This document shows, in pieces, positions 24,265 to 35,700 of a stretch of DNA of 64,000 nt; within the stretch, counting starts at the first letter, position 1; every line of letters begins with the position of its first letter. The stretch comes from Ornithodoros turicata (lineage: Eukaryota; Arthropoda; Arachnida; Ixodida; Argasidae), in contig NC_088207.1 in assembly GCF_037126465.1 (NCBI RefSeq), positions 46,868,143 through 46,932,142 of the forward strand, read 5' to 3'. The position numbers were made by a program, and so were the translations under genes. Under the pieces are notes generated by a model. It was not told the origin of the DNA. It saw nothing but the letters and a program-made list of their open reading frames with translations, and did no database searches.

Positions 24265-25415
24265 TCTCACATCGGGAAAATTTCCAGACTAGTAGGATAT
24301 CAAGCCCTAGTTGTGCCTGAATCAAGCAACCCCAATAATGTCGCGCCACCTGCGCGTACATCGGAGAATCAGGTCTCACAGTGATTCCAGTCCTACGTGA
24401 TAGGTGGCAGTACTCGGCGCGCTGCGTTAAAGCAGGAGCAATTTTTCCTTTGGTAGCTTGTGTGAAGGGTTTGCAAGGTGCAAGGCCTTTGGGGCGTAAC
24501 AACAAATAAATAAATAGTGTTTCAATAGTCATGGACTCATCATCATTTAAATAAAGTTGTTGTTTTTCTCATGGGGAAAACGTGCAGAGTGGGCGTGAAC
24601 TGGCAGCTTATGCATGTCGTGTGGCCAATGGACATAAACGCTCTTTCTTCATGTCACTTTCACATTGGGAGAGCCCAATGCAACTTGCACCCATTCGTTC
24701 GTTATTTCTGAAATTAATATGACGGATAAACTGTACTATTCAATACGGCGCTATGCAGAGCATATTAATTCATGAGCGGGATGCCTCAGACGACATTTCC
24801 TAGATAACGCAGTGATCCACCAGATATGTCCGCCACGTCTATGTGACGTTGCCTGTACATCCACAATGGGACTTCGAAAAGTGTCTTACTTTCTATATCC
24901 CTGGGACCTGGGACATCTGATAGATGTGAAAAGGAACGCGCGAGCGCGCGTTATTTTTCGGAGACGTTTAGTACACGTGACCGTTAGTGACGTGACGTAA
25001 GCAAACGGAGAAAAAGTGTAGGTTTACTGCTTTATCTACCAAGTAATCACATCATAGACGATAGCTTGAGTTAAAAACACGATATTTGCCTGGATGGGTT
25101 GCAAGGAACTTTCGCAGCTATACACTGACAACGTTTGCAGAGTCTCAAGTTAACTGCAAAAATGTTGTCAACGTTCCAAACGTGATACGCCACGATACAC
25201 TTGATGAACGTACTCCAACAATTTAAATTTCAGTATATGCTCGCTTTGGTATCTCTTGATATCCGCGTACGCGGCGGCGTTGGCACATACAACAAGAAGC
25301 AATGGAATTCGATAAAGTATTTAACACAAAGTCGTACTGGGGTTATGGAACGCAAAACTCAAAAGGGATTGGAATTATTTCCTGCAACCAAGGAGCATAC
25401 GAGTACTTAAATTCG

Positions 25416-25527
25416 AATGAGAGGCAGAGAACAAGTGCCCATTCGTGGAACCCAGCCCTCTCCTTCCGATTTGTTTCGGTTTCAGTCTGTCTACCAGCGT
25501 CATGATGACGTTTCTCTGGTAGAGGTC
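25416..25527 (+). mobile_element. Truncated copy of the GACCTCTACC MITE (right end)
   Basis: About 112 bp matching the right third of the intact MITE at 45432-45719. It includes cccattcgtggaacccag and ends in GGTAGAGGTC followed by TA. The left two-thirds is missing. Confidence 0.8.
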
Positions 25528-25715
25528 TATTCGAACGCTTTGCATCTTAGTCCCTGTGGGTGCACAATGGTTCAGCTTCATTTCAATGGCAGCGGTTCTT
25601 ACTTCCTCAATAAAATACTGTCATTGATTGAATATCACGTTTCATGGCAAAAAATGCCATGGAGGAACCGGAGCGAAAGCAAGAAAATATGTGGATGTGA
25701 GTGGAAAGCGAGTAA

Positions 25716-25875
25716 AAAGTAACTAGGAACTTAACTTAAGTTACTTAGGCAAAGTTACCAGAAAAAGGAACGAGTTCCTCTGAAAGTTACCACGGCGCAA
25801 AAGTACCCAGTTAAGTTACAAGTTACCAAAAAAAAGGAACTTAGTTACAGTAACGAGTTACCTCGAACTCTGGTA
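25716..25875. mobile_element. Fragment of a GTTACT-type hAT end
   Basis: A run of degenerate agttactt/aagtaac units ending in ttacctcgaactctg, which reads cagagttcgaggtaa on the minus strand. It resembles the terminal arms of the 5161-7227 element. No opposite end is found nearby. Confidence 0.6.
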
Positions 25876-26519
25876 ATAACACTGGAACAAATTCTGTCTC
25901 ACTTCCAAGCGTGATAAACAGCCACCCTGGGAGCACTGGGGAAATGTTAAGTGAACAAAATACTTGCGTTAAACTGACAGAATAATTTTGTTCAATTAAG
26001 ATTTCCTCGTGGCTCCAAGGGTTCCTGTAATCGCGCTCGGGAACGAAGACCACATTTTTTCAAGTGTTATTATTAACTTTGACGGGAGCTGTACCACGAG
26101 TGCTTTCATTACTTACATAGCATATGAAAGAGCGAAATTAGCTCTCTCCTCATTATGTGGTCAGAATAAAGTTCAGGCGGTTAGGAGCATCTAGTTTTAA
26201 TAACAAGCTTTCGTGCATAATCTGCCGCTGCTGCAGCGGGCCAGTTTAGACAGAAAAGAAGTAGATAATAATAATAATATTTGTGGCTTTACGTCGCCAG
26301 TCAACTGTGATAAAATTAAAAATAAATCAATAAAGAACGAGACTGGAAGTGTTAGACCCGTCACTTCACTCCTCCTTTAAAAACCCATAATCAACGGAAG
26401 TAATTTTCTGATTGTCCCAAAATGACATTTTACAAAATTATAATAATAGTAATAAAGAAATAGGAGTGTTTGAACATGCAGAATACCTCTTCTTTATTTT
26501 TATTTTATTTTATTTATTA

Positions 26520-26745
26520 CCTCCAGATGGCACATCCCAGTACATCCGCAAGAATGCCTCAGGTAATCCTGTTTTGATTTATGTGGGGCACGTTTGGTAC
26601 CAGTACCACCCTTTGTTCTTGGTAGCTGACCTGATGCGCTGTTTGTGTTTTTTAGATGTCAGGTTTGCAAAATTAATCCATGGGCCGACCGCTCTGGCGT
26701 CGCTAATATTCATTGTTCGCCACGAATTATCATTACCTTGTTTTT
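26520..26745 (+). pseudogene. Possible FLYWCH-type zinc-finger fragment
   Basis: A translated stretch near 26535-26620 reads IRKNASGNPVLIYVGHVWYQ. It resembles the first half of a FLYWCH domain (a GxPxLIYxGxxYxx pattern). A second stretch in another frame from 26656, directly after a strong acceptor-like gtgttttttag, reads CQVCKINPWADRSGVANIHC, with paired cysteines and a late His. The two halves are in different frames with no clear donor between them. This could be a decayed transposase-derived domain or a missed exon pair. The resemblance is weak. Confidence 0.28.
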
Positions 26746-26962
26746 GTACGTATCTCCCATAATGGACAAAAGCGCGCCGTTTTCAAAGGAGAAAAAAAAA
26801 AAGAAATATAAAGGCTCGCGCGAAGGAAAGGACAGCACCAAGAGAACACTCCATACTTGAGCTTACAATTTGATCTTCCAATTAGACCTCTCCCTGTTTG
26901 TAAACAAATGACTTCATAGTGTTGGACAGCGACACCAATTTGGTAGGGTTGAGCTACGCTCG

Positions 26963-28509
26963 GGTGGATGGATGGATGGAGTGTAGGGGCACCCCTGGTG
27001 GGCCTCTTTGGAACGAGGGTCCAGCTTTAAATGTGCGGACGTGCCGGATATTCTTTGCTTCGTTTCTCTTCTGTCATTAATTAGTTGCAGTGGTAGACGT
27101 GTCCTTTCTTTTGTTTAGCAGGCGTGTCCTTTCAACTCTATCCCCGCTTGTGGTGTTGATGTTGAATCCGTCTTTTCCTCTGGTATGAGGGGTCCCGTTG
27201 CATCGTCTGCTTTTGCATCATCCGTATTCCTCCGGTTCTGTCTATGTTCCTGACGGTTTTCTACCGACCATTGTTTCAATCGGCGTTTGGTTGTTGCCAC
27301 CTCTGTATTTTCTCCGTTGGCCGTAGTAAACCCGAGGGCTTCCTCTAGCGGGCATGTTCTTTTTCCACCAAGGACCTCGCACTCCAGTATCACATGTCGT
27401 GTGTTTTCTACTATTCCTTTCTTACACAGCTGGCAATGCTTATCTATGTCCTCGAACTTGCTCCGCCATTCTCTCGTTCGTAGAACCCCTCCTCTTGCTT
27501 CGAACAGACGGCCACTTTCCTGGGAATTATCGTACAGCCCGATTGCATTTGCTATTGTAGTTTTCCCCTTTCTGTATGTCTCAAGTGCTGGTTTTCCTTC
27601 CATTCTCTTTCTCCAAGCCTCCGTCTCCACTTCCTCAATTCGTTCCCGTATTTCTTTGTCTGATAATTTTGGTGAAGAGCGTTCTATAAGCATGACTGGT
27701 ATGTTGTATTTTTCTTCCAATTTTCGAGTTCTCAGATTCCACCTAGTCGGCATTCCCATTAGAATTGTAATTTTGTATATTATTCTTGGCCATCTGTGTT
27801 CTTCCATATCTATTAACCGGCTTTCATATGTTATTTTGCTATATGCTTCTCCGGCTTCAAAAGTGGAGATTCCTAGGTCACCCATTACTATTTCGTTCGG
27901 TACGGATCTGTGGCCTCTCAGGGCCATTCTTCCTATCTCTCGCTGTTTGCGTTCTAGAAATTCTCTTGTGTTTGAGTATATGCAGACTGCTCCATTGGCA
28001 TATGTAACTGTGGGCACTACCACTGTTTTCCATAGTTCTCGTACCACCAATGGATAGTGGAAACTCCATTGTGCCACCCTGTTCAGGTACCCGATTGCCT
28101 GCTGTGCTTTTGTTCGTATTTTTTTCTCATAATCTTGGAGGCTGGTCTGTGTAGTTGCTATGTCGATGCCGAGGTAGGTGTACATTTCCTGGTATGGTAT
28201 TGCTGTACCCTGAACAGTAAGTTCTATTCCGTCGTCCTTTTCATCCCAGCTCAGTATGGCAGATTTTTTTGTGTTAAATTGCAGACCTCTCTCCTCTGCA
28301 AACTTTCCGCATTGATTTAGCATCTCTTGTAACTCTTTCTTTCCTTCCGAAATCAGCACGAGGTCATCTGCGTATAAAAGCCCTGGGATTGTCAGCACCT
28401 GTTGTGTCCCATTTTCCCAATACTTTAGCTTTATTCCCATGTCCATTGTCTTTAGTCTTTCTTCTAGCTCGGCAATGTATAAGTTGAATAGTATTGGTAT
28501 AATAGTATA
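26963..28509 (-). mobile_element. 5'-truncated non-LTR retrotransposon
   Basis: The element reads on the minus strand. Its 5' end is cut within the reverse-transcriptase domain at about 28509. Its 3' end (26963-26985) is a short tccatccatcc-type repeat tail rather than poly-A. Heavy 5' truncation, a repeat tail and a short flanking duplication (gctcg) are usual for target-primed reverse transcription. It sits inside an older MITE. Confidence 0.9.
27115..28501 (-). pseudogene. Reverse transcriptase, 5'-truncated ORF of the non-LTR element
   Basis: An open frame runs from the truncation point to a stop at 27115. Upstream of the first Met (28446) it still reads LFNLYIAELEERLKT, the motif that precedes the catalytic site. 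Next comes LLYADDLVLIS, the conserved FADD/YADD active-site box, and then the thumb-type GLQFNTKKSAIL and YTYLGIDI segments. Near the C-terminus is CQLCKK-(x6)-RHVILEC, a CCHC knuckle (Cx2Cx8Hx4C) of the kind seen at the end of many arthropod LINE proteins. The fingers/palm start and any endonuclease domain are missing, so it cannot be an autonomous polymerase. The remaining 440-odd codons have no internal stop, which suggests a fairly recent insertion. I cannot assign the clade by eye. Confidence 0.9.
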
Positions 28510-29794
28510 GCTCGAAGCTAGGGGCGAACAAGGTTGCGCCCGAAAGACACGGTCTTGAGGGGATTACGATGGTTCCTGAAAGGGACGAGACCTTCGGTCC
28601 TACTTTTCTTTCAATAGGAGGCAGCGAACAAGTTCCCATTCGTGGATCCCAGCCCTCCTCTTCCGATTTCTTTCGGTTTCAGGCTGTCTGCCCACGTCAT
28701 GATGACGTTTCTCGGGAAGAGGTCCATACAGGCAATGCAAGTGCTGATTCCGCCAAAGTTGGCGGGAACAGTACGGGCGTGACTCAGACAACGCGGCTAA
28801 CGTATCCAAATCCAAGCCATACCAAATTGAATCCAACGCCAGTCAAATGTGTTTCTCACTTCTGCCACTTCTGAATGTTCTTGAAAAGTGAAGTTTCTTT
28901 CCCGTTAGTCGCTCCGTCGGCAGGATGCTTCCACACCTTCCTGCGACTTCTACAGCTAACCACAATCCAAAAACAAGAAGAAGACTCGAGAAACATTCCT
29001 TTTCGACGTTGCACAACTTGTCGGCCTTGCCTTGTCACGGACTGAATCACCTGCGCTTTGTGCGTGGGATGTGCTGCGCATTGTATTAAGTGAAGCAATG
29101 ATTCTGGTGTTCTCGCGTACTTGTCGACCTTGTCATTCGCGACATATTTGTTTTTGGGACTTGTTCTCTTTTTTCTTGAGATTTCTGTGGCGTTGTGGAC
29201 AGAACACAATGAACTGTCAAGTATCCATCCGATATCCGGACGATTCTGGCCCGTTGTTTTACCCTTAGCTGCAGCGTCCAATTAGCTACACAATGTGGCT
29301 CCCAGGTACAGAGGCAGGACAAACATCTCATGCCGACCCAGGCAATGTGGGTCGTAATTGTGCCTCACCACCTCTGGAAGGCGGGGAGGCTCCCTGTGAT
29401 ACTTGCACAGATCGCGGGTAAATTTGAAGTTTTCTATTTGTTTTATTCTTGTGCTGTCAAAAAAATTCTCGCGGTGCAGTCAGCAGTCTGAAAGCCAGAT
29501 CGTTTTTCCTCCCCTATTTAAAGTTACGACCTACTTCCAATGTGCGAGTTTCAACAGTGTTTTGAAAGCAAGCTTATCTAGACGTAAAATAATGTGGCAA
29601 CATGGTCTGCTTCTGGTAAATGTACGTATAATTGAACTAATTCTGACATGCAGAAGTGCCTGTTTCATATTGTAATTTGAATTTGAAGCACCAATAATGA
29701 TCAGTGTATCGGTACATTGGGGAATGTACCAGGCCTGCAGTGAACGAATTTTTTAAAAACGCATCTGCCTGACTGCGTACTTGTCTATATCCAG

Positions 29795-32700
29795 GCAAGC
29801 AGATACAAGTGATGACAAGGAGAGCTTAGGAAGTGGTGACACAGAAATCAAGGCGCAAGAAACAAAAATGCGGGTACGTATTCTTGAATCATTTTGAAGT
29901 GTGCACTGTCTGTAGCACATAACTTATTACGATGTTCTATGAATCGTGCACATCAATGCCCAACGGGCACGACCCTAAGGTGTATAATTCATTTCTCTTT
30001 TCATAGCATCGCACTGATATAGATCAAGAAGAACATCCGGATCTACTGACACTGTTCAACCAGAGTACAGCCACTTCTAACACCTTCACACATTCCTTTC
30101 TCCAGAGTATATTGTCTAGTGTTGAAAGCAAAGATCCAGGTAAGTTCGCGCAAATCATTTTTGCGCTACGTGAAATATGGATCTTAGACATCTACAAAGC
30201 ACCAAAGTCATATTAACGAGACAAATTGCATGAAGGCAAGCACTGTTCCCTTTTATATGAAACTTGAGATGTCTAAACTTATGCGCTTCTTGTGTCTCTT
30301 CCTAATGTTAGTTGTTGCCAGTGCCTGGGTTGAGACCTTACTTGACGTGATGGACTTATTACCGAAAGATGTCCTCAGAAAAGATGTAAGTTTTACTCTA
30401 TTTTATCAGATGTCTTTATGTTAAGCATCAGTATTTTTGATTCTCTAGTGAAAATTCATTTCGCACCATTTGCTTTTCATTTTGTCATTTTGCTTTTGCA
30501 TGTTGCAGATTCTGACACTTGCTGTGAACAAGGGTCAGCTATCCCAGCCAGAGCCAGCGCGCGTGTTGTGCTGTCGTCTCCTTGGCAAGATATGTATCAA
30601 GCTTGACCCCTATGTGTGAGTCTTTGATCGTGTGTGCAATGTTATCATAATTTATTTGTCATCATCATTTCTTTATATTTTATATATGATGAGACATTAA
30701 CATATTAGTTACGCTCAATTCCCCAAAAATGAAAATGTTAATTTTGTCGTAATACGTGTTTGCCATCTGTGACATGCCCTAGCACAGCATAGCAGAAAAA
30801 AATTCTCATTTTTGAAGGTCTTCTTGTGCCACGTTGTACAACGTACTATTTAATTTTACGCTCATTTCTATAATGTTCTAATTTCGTAAGTAATTTTTGG
30901 AAAATTTTGAGGCTGGGGACAACGCGAGACAAAATGTTCGAAAAGAAACACTGTGGTTTTTGTTCACAGACCTACAGCATTTTTCTGTTCTCTACATTCT
31001 TAATTGGCATTACTTTCGATTGCACTGTCTTGACCTTGACAGAGTGTGACAATTACTGTACACTGTGCTTAGCCCATGAAACTTTTCAGAGTGAAGAAAG
31101 AAGCCTTACCACTTGTTCAGTCCCTCTGCCAAGATGTTGAACACACTGTACGAGCATGCATGTGTCGGCACCTCGATTCTGTTACGAGAGCTATAGGGTG
31201 AGTTGCCCTTAAGATGGTCGGCACGTCTTTTCAGTGCTTGGAAGTGACATTTAGACTGATGTTGTAATGACTTTGCAACATAGCGGTGATGATCTTTTAA
31301 GTTGGGTATGTACAAAAGTGCTTGCCGGTTATATGAACACTCTCATCAATGCAAAGAACAGACATGGTTTGGTACTATGTAGAAGAAACACGTGTTTCAC
31401 TTAACTATGTTGCTTTTTCAGGTTGGAAACAACAAAAAATGTCATCCTTCCAGAGCTAGTCGAAATGGCTAATGACGAGCATTGTTCCGTTCGACTAGCC
31501 GCTATTGAGACAGTCGTGAACATGTTGCCGCTGCTAGATGATGGTCAGTATGACTACGTTTATTCCTTAAATTCATGAATGTGATACGTGAATGTCAAAG
31601 GAATGTATTATTATAATAATAGTATGCACGTTGTGGCTCACTTCACAGATTCGTGTCGAAACATCATCATACCCTTGGTGAAGAAGTTCACGGAGAGGTC
31701 CCTTCACATAACAGACAGCACACTTCCAGCAGTATCTAGGGAAATGGGGCGACTCTGTCTGGGATTAGCAGGTAGGCGTTTTAGTCAGTACTCCTATTTG
31801 TACATCTAATGTTGCATAATGCTTCAGAAATTATGTTTGCTCGCCACAGAGAGTTTCTTGGAAGAAGAACGGGAGTGGTTTCTAGACCTGTTTCGTCAGT
31901 TGGCCCGGTGTGGACTGCCATCAGACACTGGAGGAGGGGAGGCGACAGACAACTTTACACTTGTAAGTGTGTATGTTCCACATTTGAAAGAACTACAGGT
32001 TTTCCCGGCGATTTTAATCCAAGTGCCAGCTAAATTAATCCATGCCCCATAAAGTTTGCATGGCACATGGATTAATTTCGATGGCGCTTGGATTAAAATC
32101 GGCGGGAAAACCTGTAGATGCGGAATAAGATTGGCATCTCTGTTTTCCTCGGAGAATACATGTAGAGAGCTAATGAATGGTATCGCTATAATCTCTCACG
32201 TTTCTAGATGCCAGATTTAGTTCCTGTGGCCGAGATTAGCGACAAGCTGGTGCAATGTCGCAACGCATGCGCTTACAACTTCCCGGTATGCAGTACCTTG
32301 CGTGCTGTGAGTGTTTAATCGCTCATGGCGCTCAAACATGCAGGCAATGGTGGCATTTGTTGGTCCCCACGACTTCAAAGAGAAGCTTTTTAAGCCTTTC
32401 CAAGACCTGTGTCGAGATCCACATTCCATTGTGAGAAGGACCGTCGCTTCAGGCCTGCACGAGGTAGGAAATGTTCTTCGGTCACCCAAAAGAGTTGAGC
32501 AACATAATCTCGTATTTCTATATAATTTTGTTGTACATGTTGCAAAAATACATGATAGATTGGTCTGAACTGAAGCTGTCCCTGCAAAAGGCTTTTTTTC
32601 TTTTTTTTTTTTGTATCCATTATCCGTAACCAGTCAGGAATGTGAGCACATCAACGGTTCTTGGTTAAGATAGCACAAAAGTTGCTCTCTCAATAGTTAG

Positions 32701-35700
32701 AGAAAGTACACCGAACATGAAGGGCACTCAGGCTTCCGTGCTTCAAATTGACCATGTTTATCTTGCCAGGTTGTGCGTGTGTTGGGACGTAGCTCCTCAA
32801 TGGTGCTCGATTCCCTTATACATCTACTCTGTGATACCAATTGTCCAAGTGTGCTGCTGTCCCGTTTGCCATTAACCCTTAGCGTGCTTGCTCCAAATTG
32901 CAAGGTGGGTGCTCAACTTCAGTACAGTTTTCGGAAGTTTGATTTGCACATACGGCTTGCGTCAAAGTTAACTTGAACGCCCCTGAAACGCACCCTTGCA
33001 GCTCCCAGCAGAAAACAATGCGTTCATAACGAGGCTCGCCCGCTGTAACTCTAAATAGATGACCAAGACACTTTCCGTCGTTATTTCTACTAAGCACTAC
33101 CAGGGCCTGCAGGCTGGAATGGCGTTCAAGTTAACTCCGATGTTAGCTGTACGTGCGTGCACTTTTTCCGTGGTAGCTGCATTACTTTAACATTTTCTCA
33201 CAGCAACAGCAGCTCGAAAGTCTGATTGAGGCACTCGAGTGCTGTGAGAGCTCCGTTTTAGTCAGCAGTTGCTGGCGTCTGCACGTCGAAGCACTGCACA
33301 GTCTCGGAGCTCTGTCGAGTTGCCACACGCTGCACACTCGAGTCAGCCGTCTGCTTCTGAATCGACTGCACGCGGCTGTAAGCTACAACACACGTCCCAT
33401 TGGGGAACGTAGTGACCCATGGTTGCATGGAGCACTATTCTTCAAACTTTTTGTTCCATGTGCAGAGAGCGCTTCCTTGTCGTTTGGCAGCTTCACATAA
33501 CCTTCTGCTATTCCTGCGGGATGCACCAAGCGAAAGCCACAGGAGGGAGCTTGTGAGCCAGATCATACAAAGTATGCAAGATGCAATCTTTGTTGTTTTC
33601 AAAGCGAGGTGCAATGTGATATGCTCTGCAGTATTGCACGTCTGCATACCCTGTTTCAGACTTGAGCCAGGGACAAAGCTGTCGCAGCAGGATGCTCTAC
33701 GTTCGACTCTGCGGGCAGGCCATGTTACTCTTCTCCAAGCGCTACTTTAAGGATAACTTCTTTCACCCTTTGCTGCTCCTTTCAGGTAAGCACATTGGTC
33801 AGTGGTTGTGAAGCCTTCACCTTTCTTCACCTCCACTTAGGAGACAAAGTGGCCAATGTGAGGTTGAAGGTCTGTGAGATGCTTCCTAGTCTCAAGTCCT
33901 TACTTGTACTTCCACGTGATGAAAGCAGCTTGCAGCAGTTGGAAGCAGTTGTAGGAAAGTTACTTGCAACTGAAGTTGATAAAGATGTCTCAGCTGCTCT
34001 GAGAAATGTGAGTCAACTGCATACTACTACCTTCTTGGCGAACGTGCAATGAAATCGCGATCATAATCGTATCACACCATATGCATGTGTTATAGCACGC
34101 ATTGTTTCTAGGCCATTGATGAACTGGACCGTATTGAAGTACCTACAGAAAAGGTAGCTCATCTGCTGATAAAGATGTGCTCTTTGTTGATTTGCGCAGC
34201 TTTTTGCTGATCTCGATCGCGCTGAAATGTTTTCAGGATTCTGGTTCAAGGAAGTCACCAGGAGTTTTTGCCACAGGGAGTCTAACACAACAAGGAAAGA
34301 TCCCCGTTAGAGGTGAGACGCAAGCGAGTGCCAACATCCCAACTCGCATGCTTCTGCTCTTATCACTTTTATGGTTTCATTGAGGTGTGATTTTATTTCC
34401 ATTACTGTATTTATTCCTACTTCAATTCAGAACGAAAGGCAACATCCAGGCTGATCAGAGATGTTCCTGTACGCCCTGTCTCTATGGTTATGCGTTCTAA
34501 TAAAGGTGATTGTAAACAAAAAATATAATATCTGAACATGTATAGAGAGCCTGAAGTTTTAGGGTTTAACCTGATTCTTCCCCGAATTTGCACCCCAAAT
34601 TGAAGGTTGTCTCTTTAGGGTGAAACCCGATTTTTACCCAGCAAATTGCCCTCACCTGTTGTTCGCTGTTCGCCTGTTGGAATGCACACTAACTTGTTCG
34701 GCAGCAAACGCAGTTATATCACCATTTGTACCGAACCAGTTCAGTTACATGAGAGAACTGACGTTCTGAGGCTGGAACGACATAGAAAGAACAAACACAT
34801 ACAAATCCAGAAGATGTGGGTTCGAGTCCTACAGCTGGCTAACCTTTTCTGTGCCTTCCGTCTTTCATCGTTCAGTTCAGTTAGTTTGAGTAACTGAGCC
34901 AGATTTCTCCCCAAATTTAACGTACTGGAAGTTTTTCCACCCGAATTTGCATTAACTTAGAGCAGATGTTTATTTACCGGGCTTTTTACTCCCCAAATTT
35001 AGAAGAAAAAAAATTTCCCGAAAACTTCAGGCCCTACATATATATTAGCTCCCTTAGGTTATGGGTACCAGTAACTACTATTCCATGTTTAAAGTGATTT
35101 GTTACTTGCAGTTGCAGCTGCCGAAATTAAGAGGCTTCACCGTTTGTCTCTAGACTCCAATGGAGTAACCACGGAGATAAAATCATCAAGGAACGAGAAG
35201 GCCAATGGACCTTCGAAACTGGAGAACAGGTCAGGCGGCCCAATAGCTAGGTGTAGCAAACTTAAAACATAGTTTCGAGCACAACACCTTTCTTTTCTCT
35301 CTCTTTTTTTTTTTTCTTATGCTTCATAAAAGATTATACAGACGTTCTACGATATACTTCTAGGATCCCAGTGCGAGTGACACTTGGAGAGCCCCGCCTG
35401 GTCTCCTTTCACATGCCAGCTGGAATGAGGGCATTACCGTTGCCTCCCATCACATCCCATTTGCCTGCCTGCAGGAAACCATCAGGTCCTTCTCCTTCCT
35501 ACTGTGCATGTCTAAGACTAATTTTGGTGTATGCATGCATATTTTGTGTGCTTTGTGTCACTACGTGATAACATGATGTTTCTAATTGCAAATTTTAACG
35601 ATAAAAAGTGCAACAATGTTGATGTTAATGGAAATGAATCTGTTTGCAGAATCTCCACGATCTACAAGCAGGATCCCTACTCCACGAATGATTCGGTAAG

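Larger units (their letters stand above)
26885..28726 (+). mobile_element. GACCTCTACC MITE split by a LINE insertion
   Basis: The left part (26885-26962) and right part (28510-28726) together match the intact MITE at 45432-45719. The left end follows TA, and the end sequence is GACCTCTCCC against GGGAAGAGGTCC on the right. The join is interrupted by 1.55 kb of retrotransposon. The short sequence gctcg at 26958-26962 is repeated at 28510-28514, consistent with a target duplication made by the later insertion. Confidence 0.88.

Noticed and set aside
27287..28057. 256-codon plus-strand frame
   Set aside because: It is the antisense shadow of the reverse-transcriptase frame on the minus strand.
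34819..34829. Exact tRNA B-box considered as a tRNA gene
   Set aside because: No A-box, acceptor stem or cloverleaf can be built, and the sequence is framed by a target duplication, so a SINE fits better.
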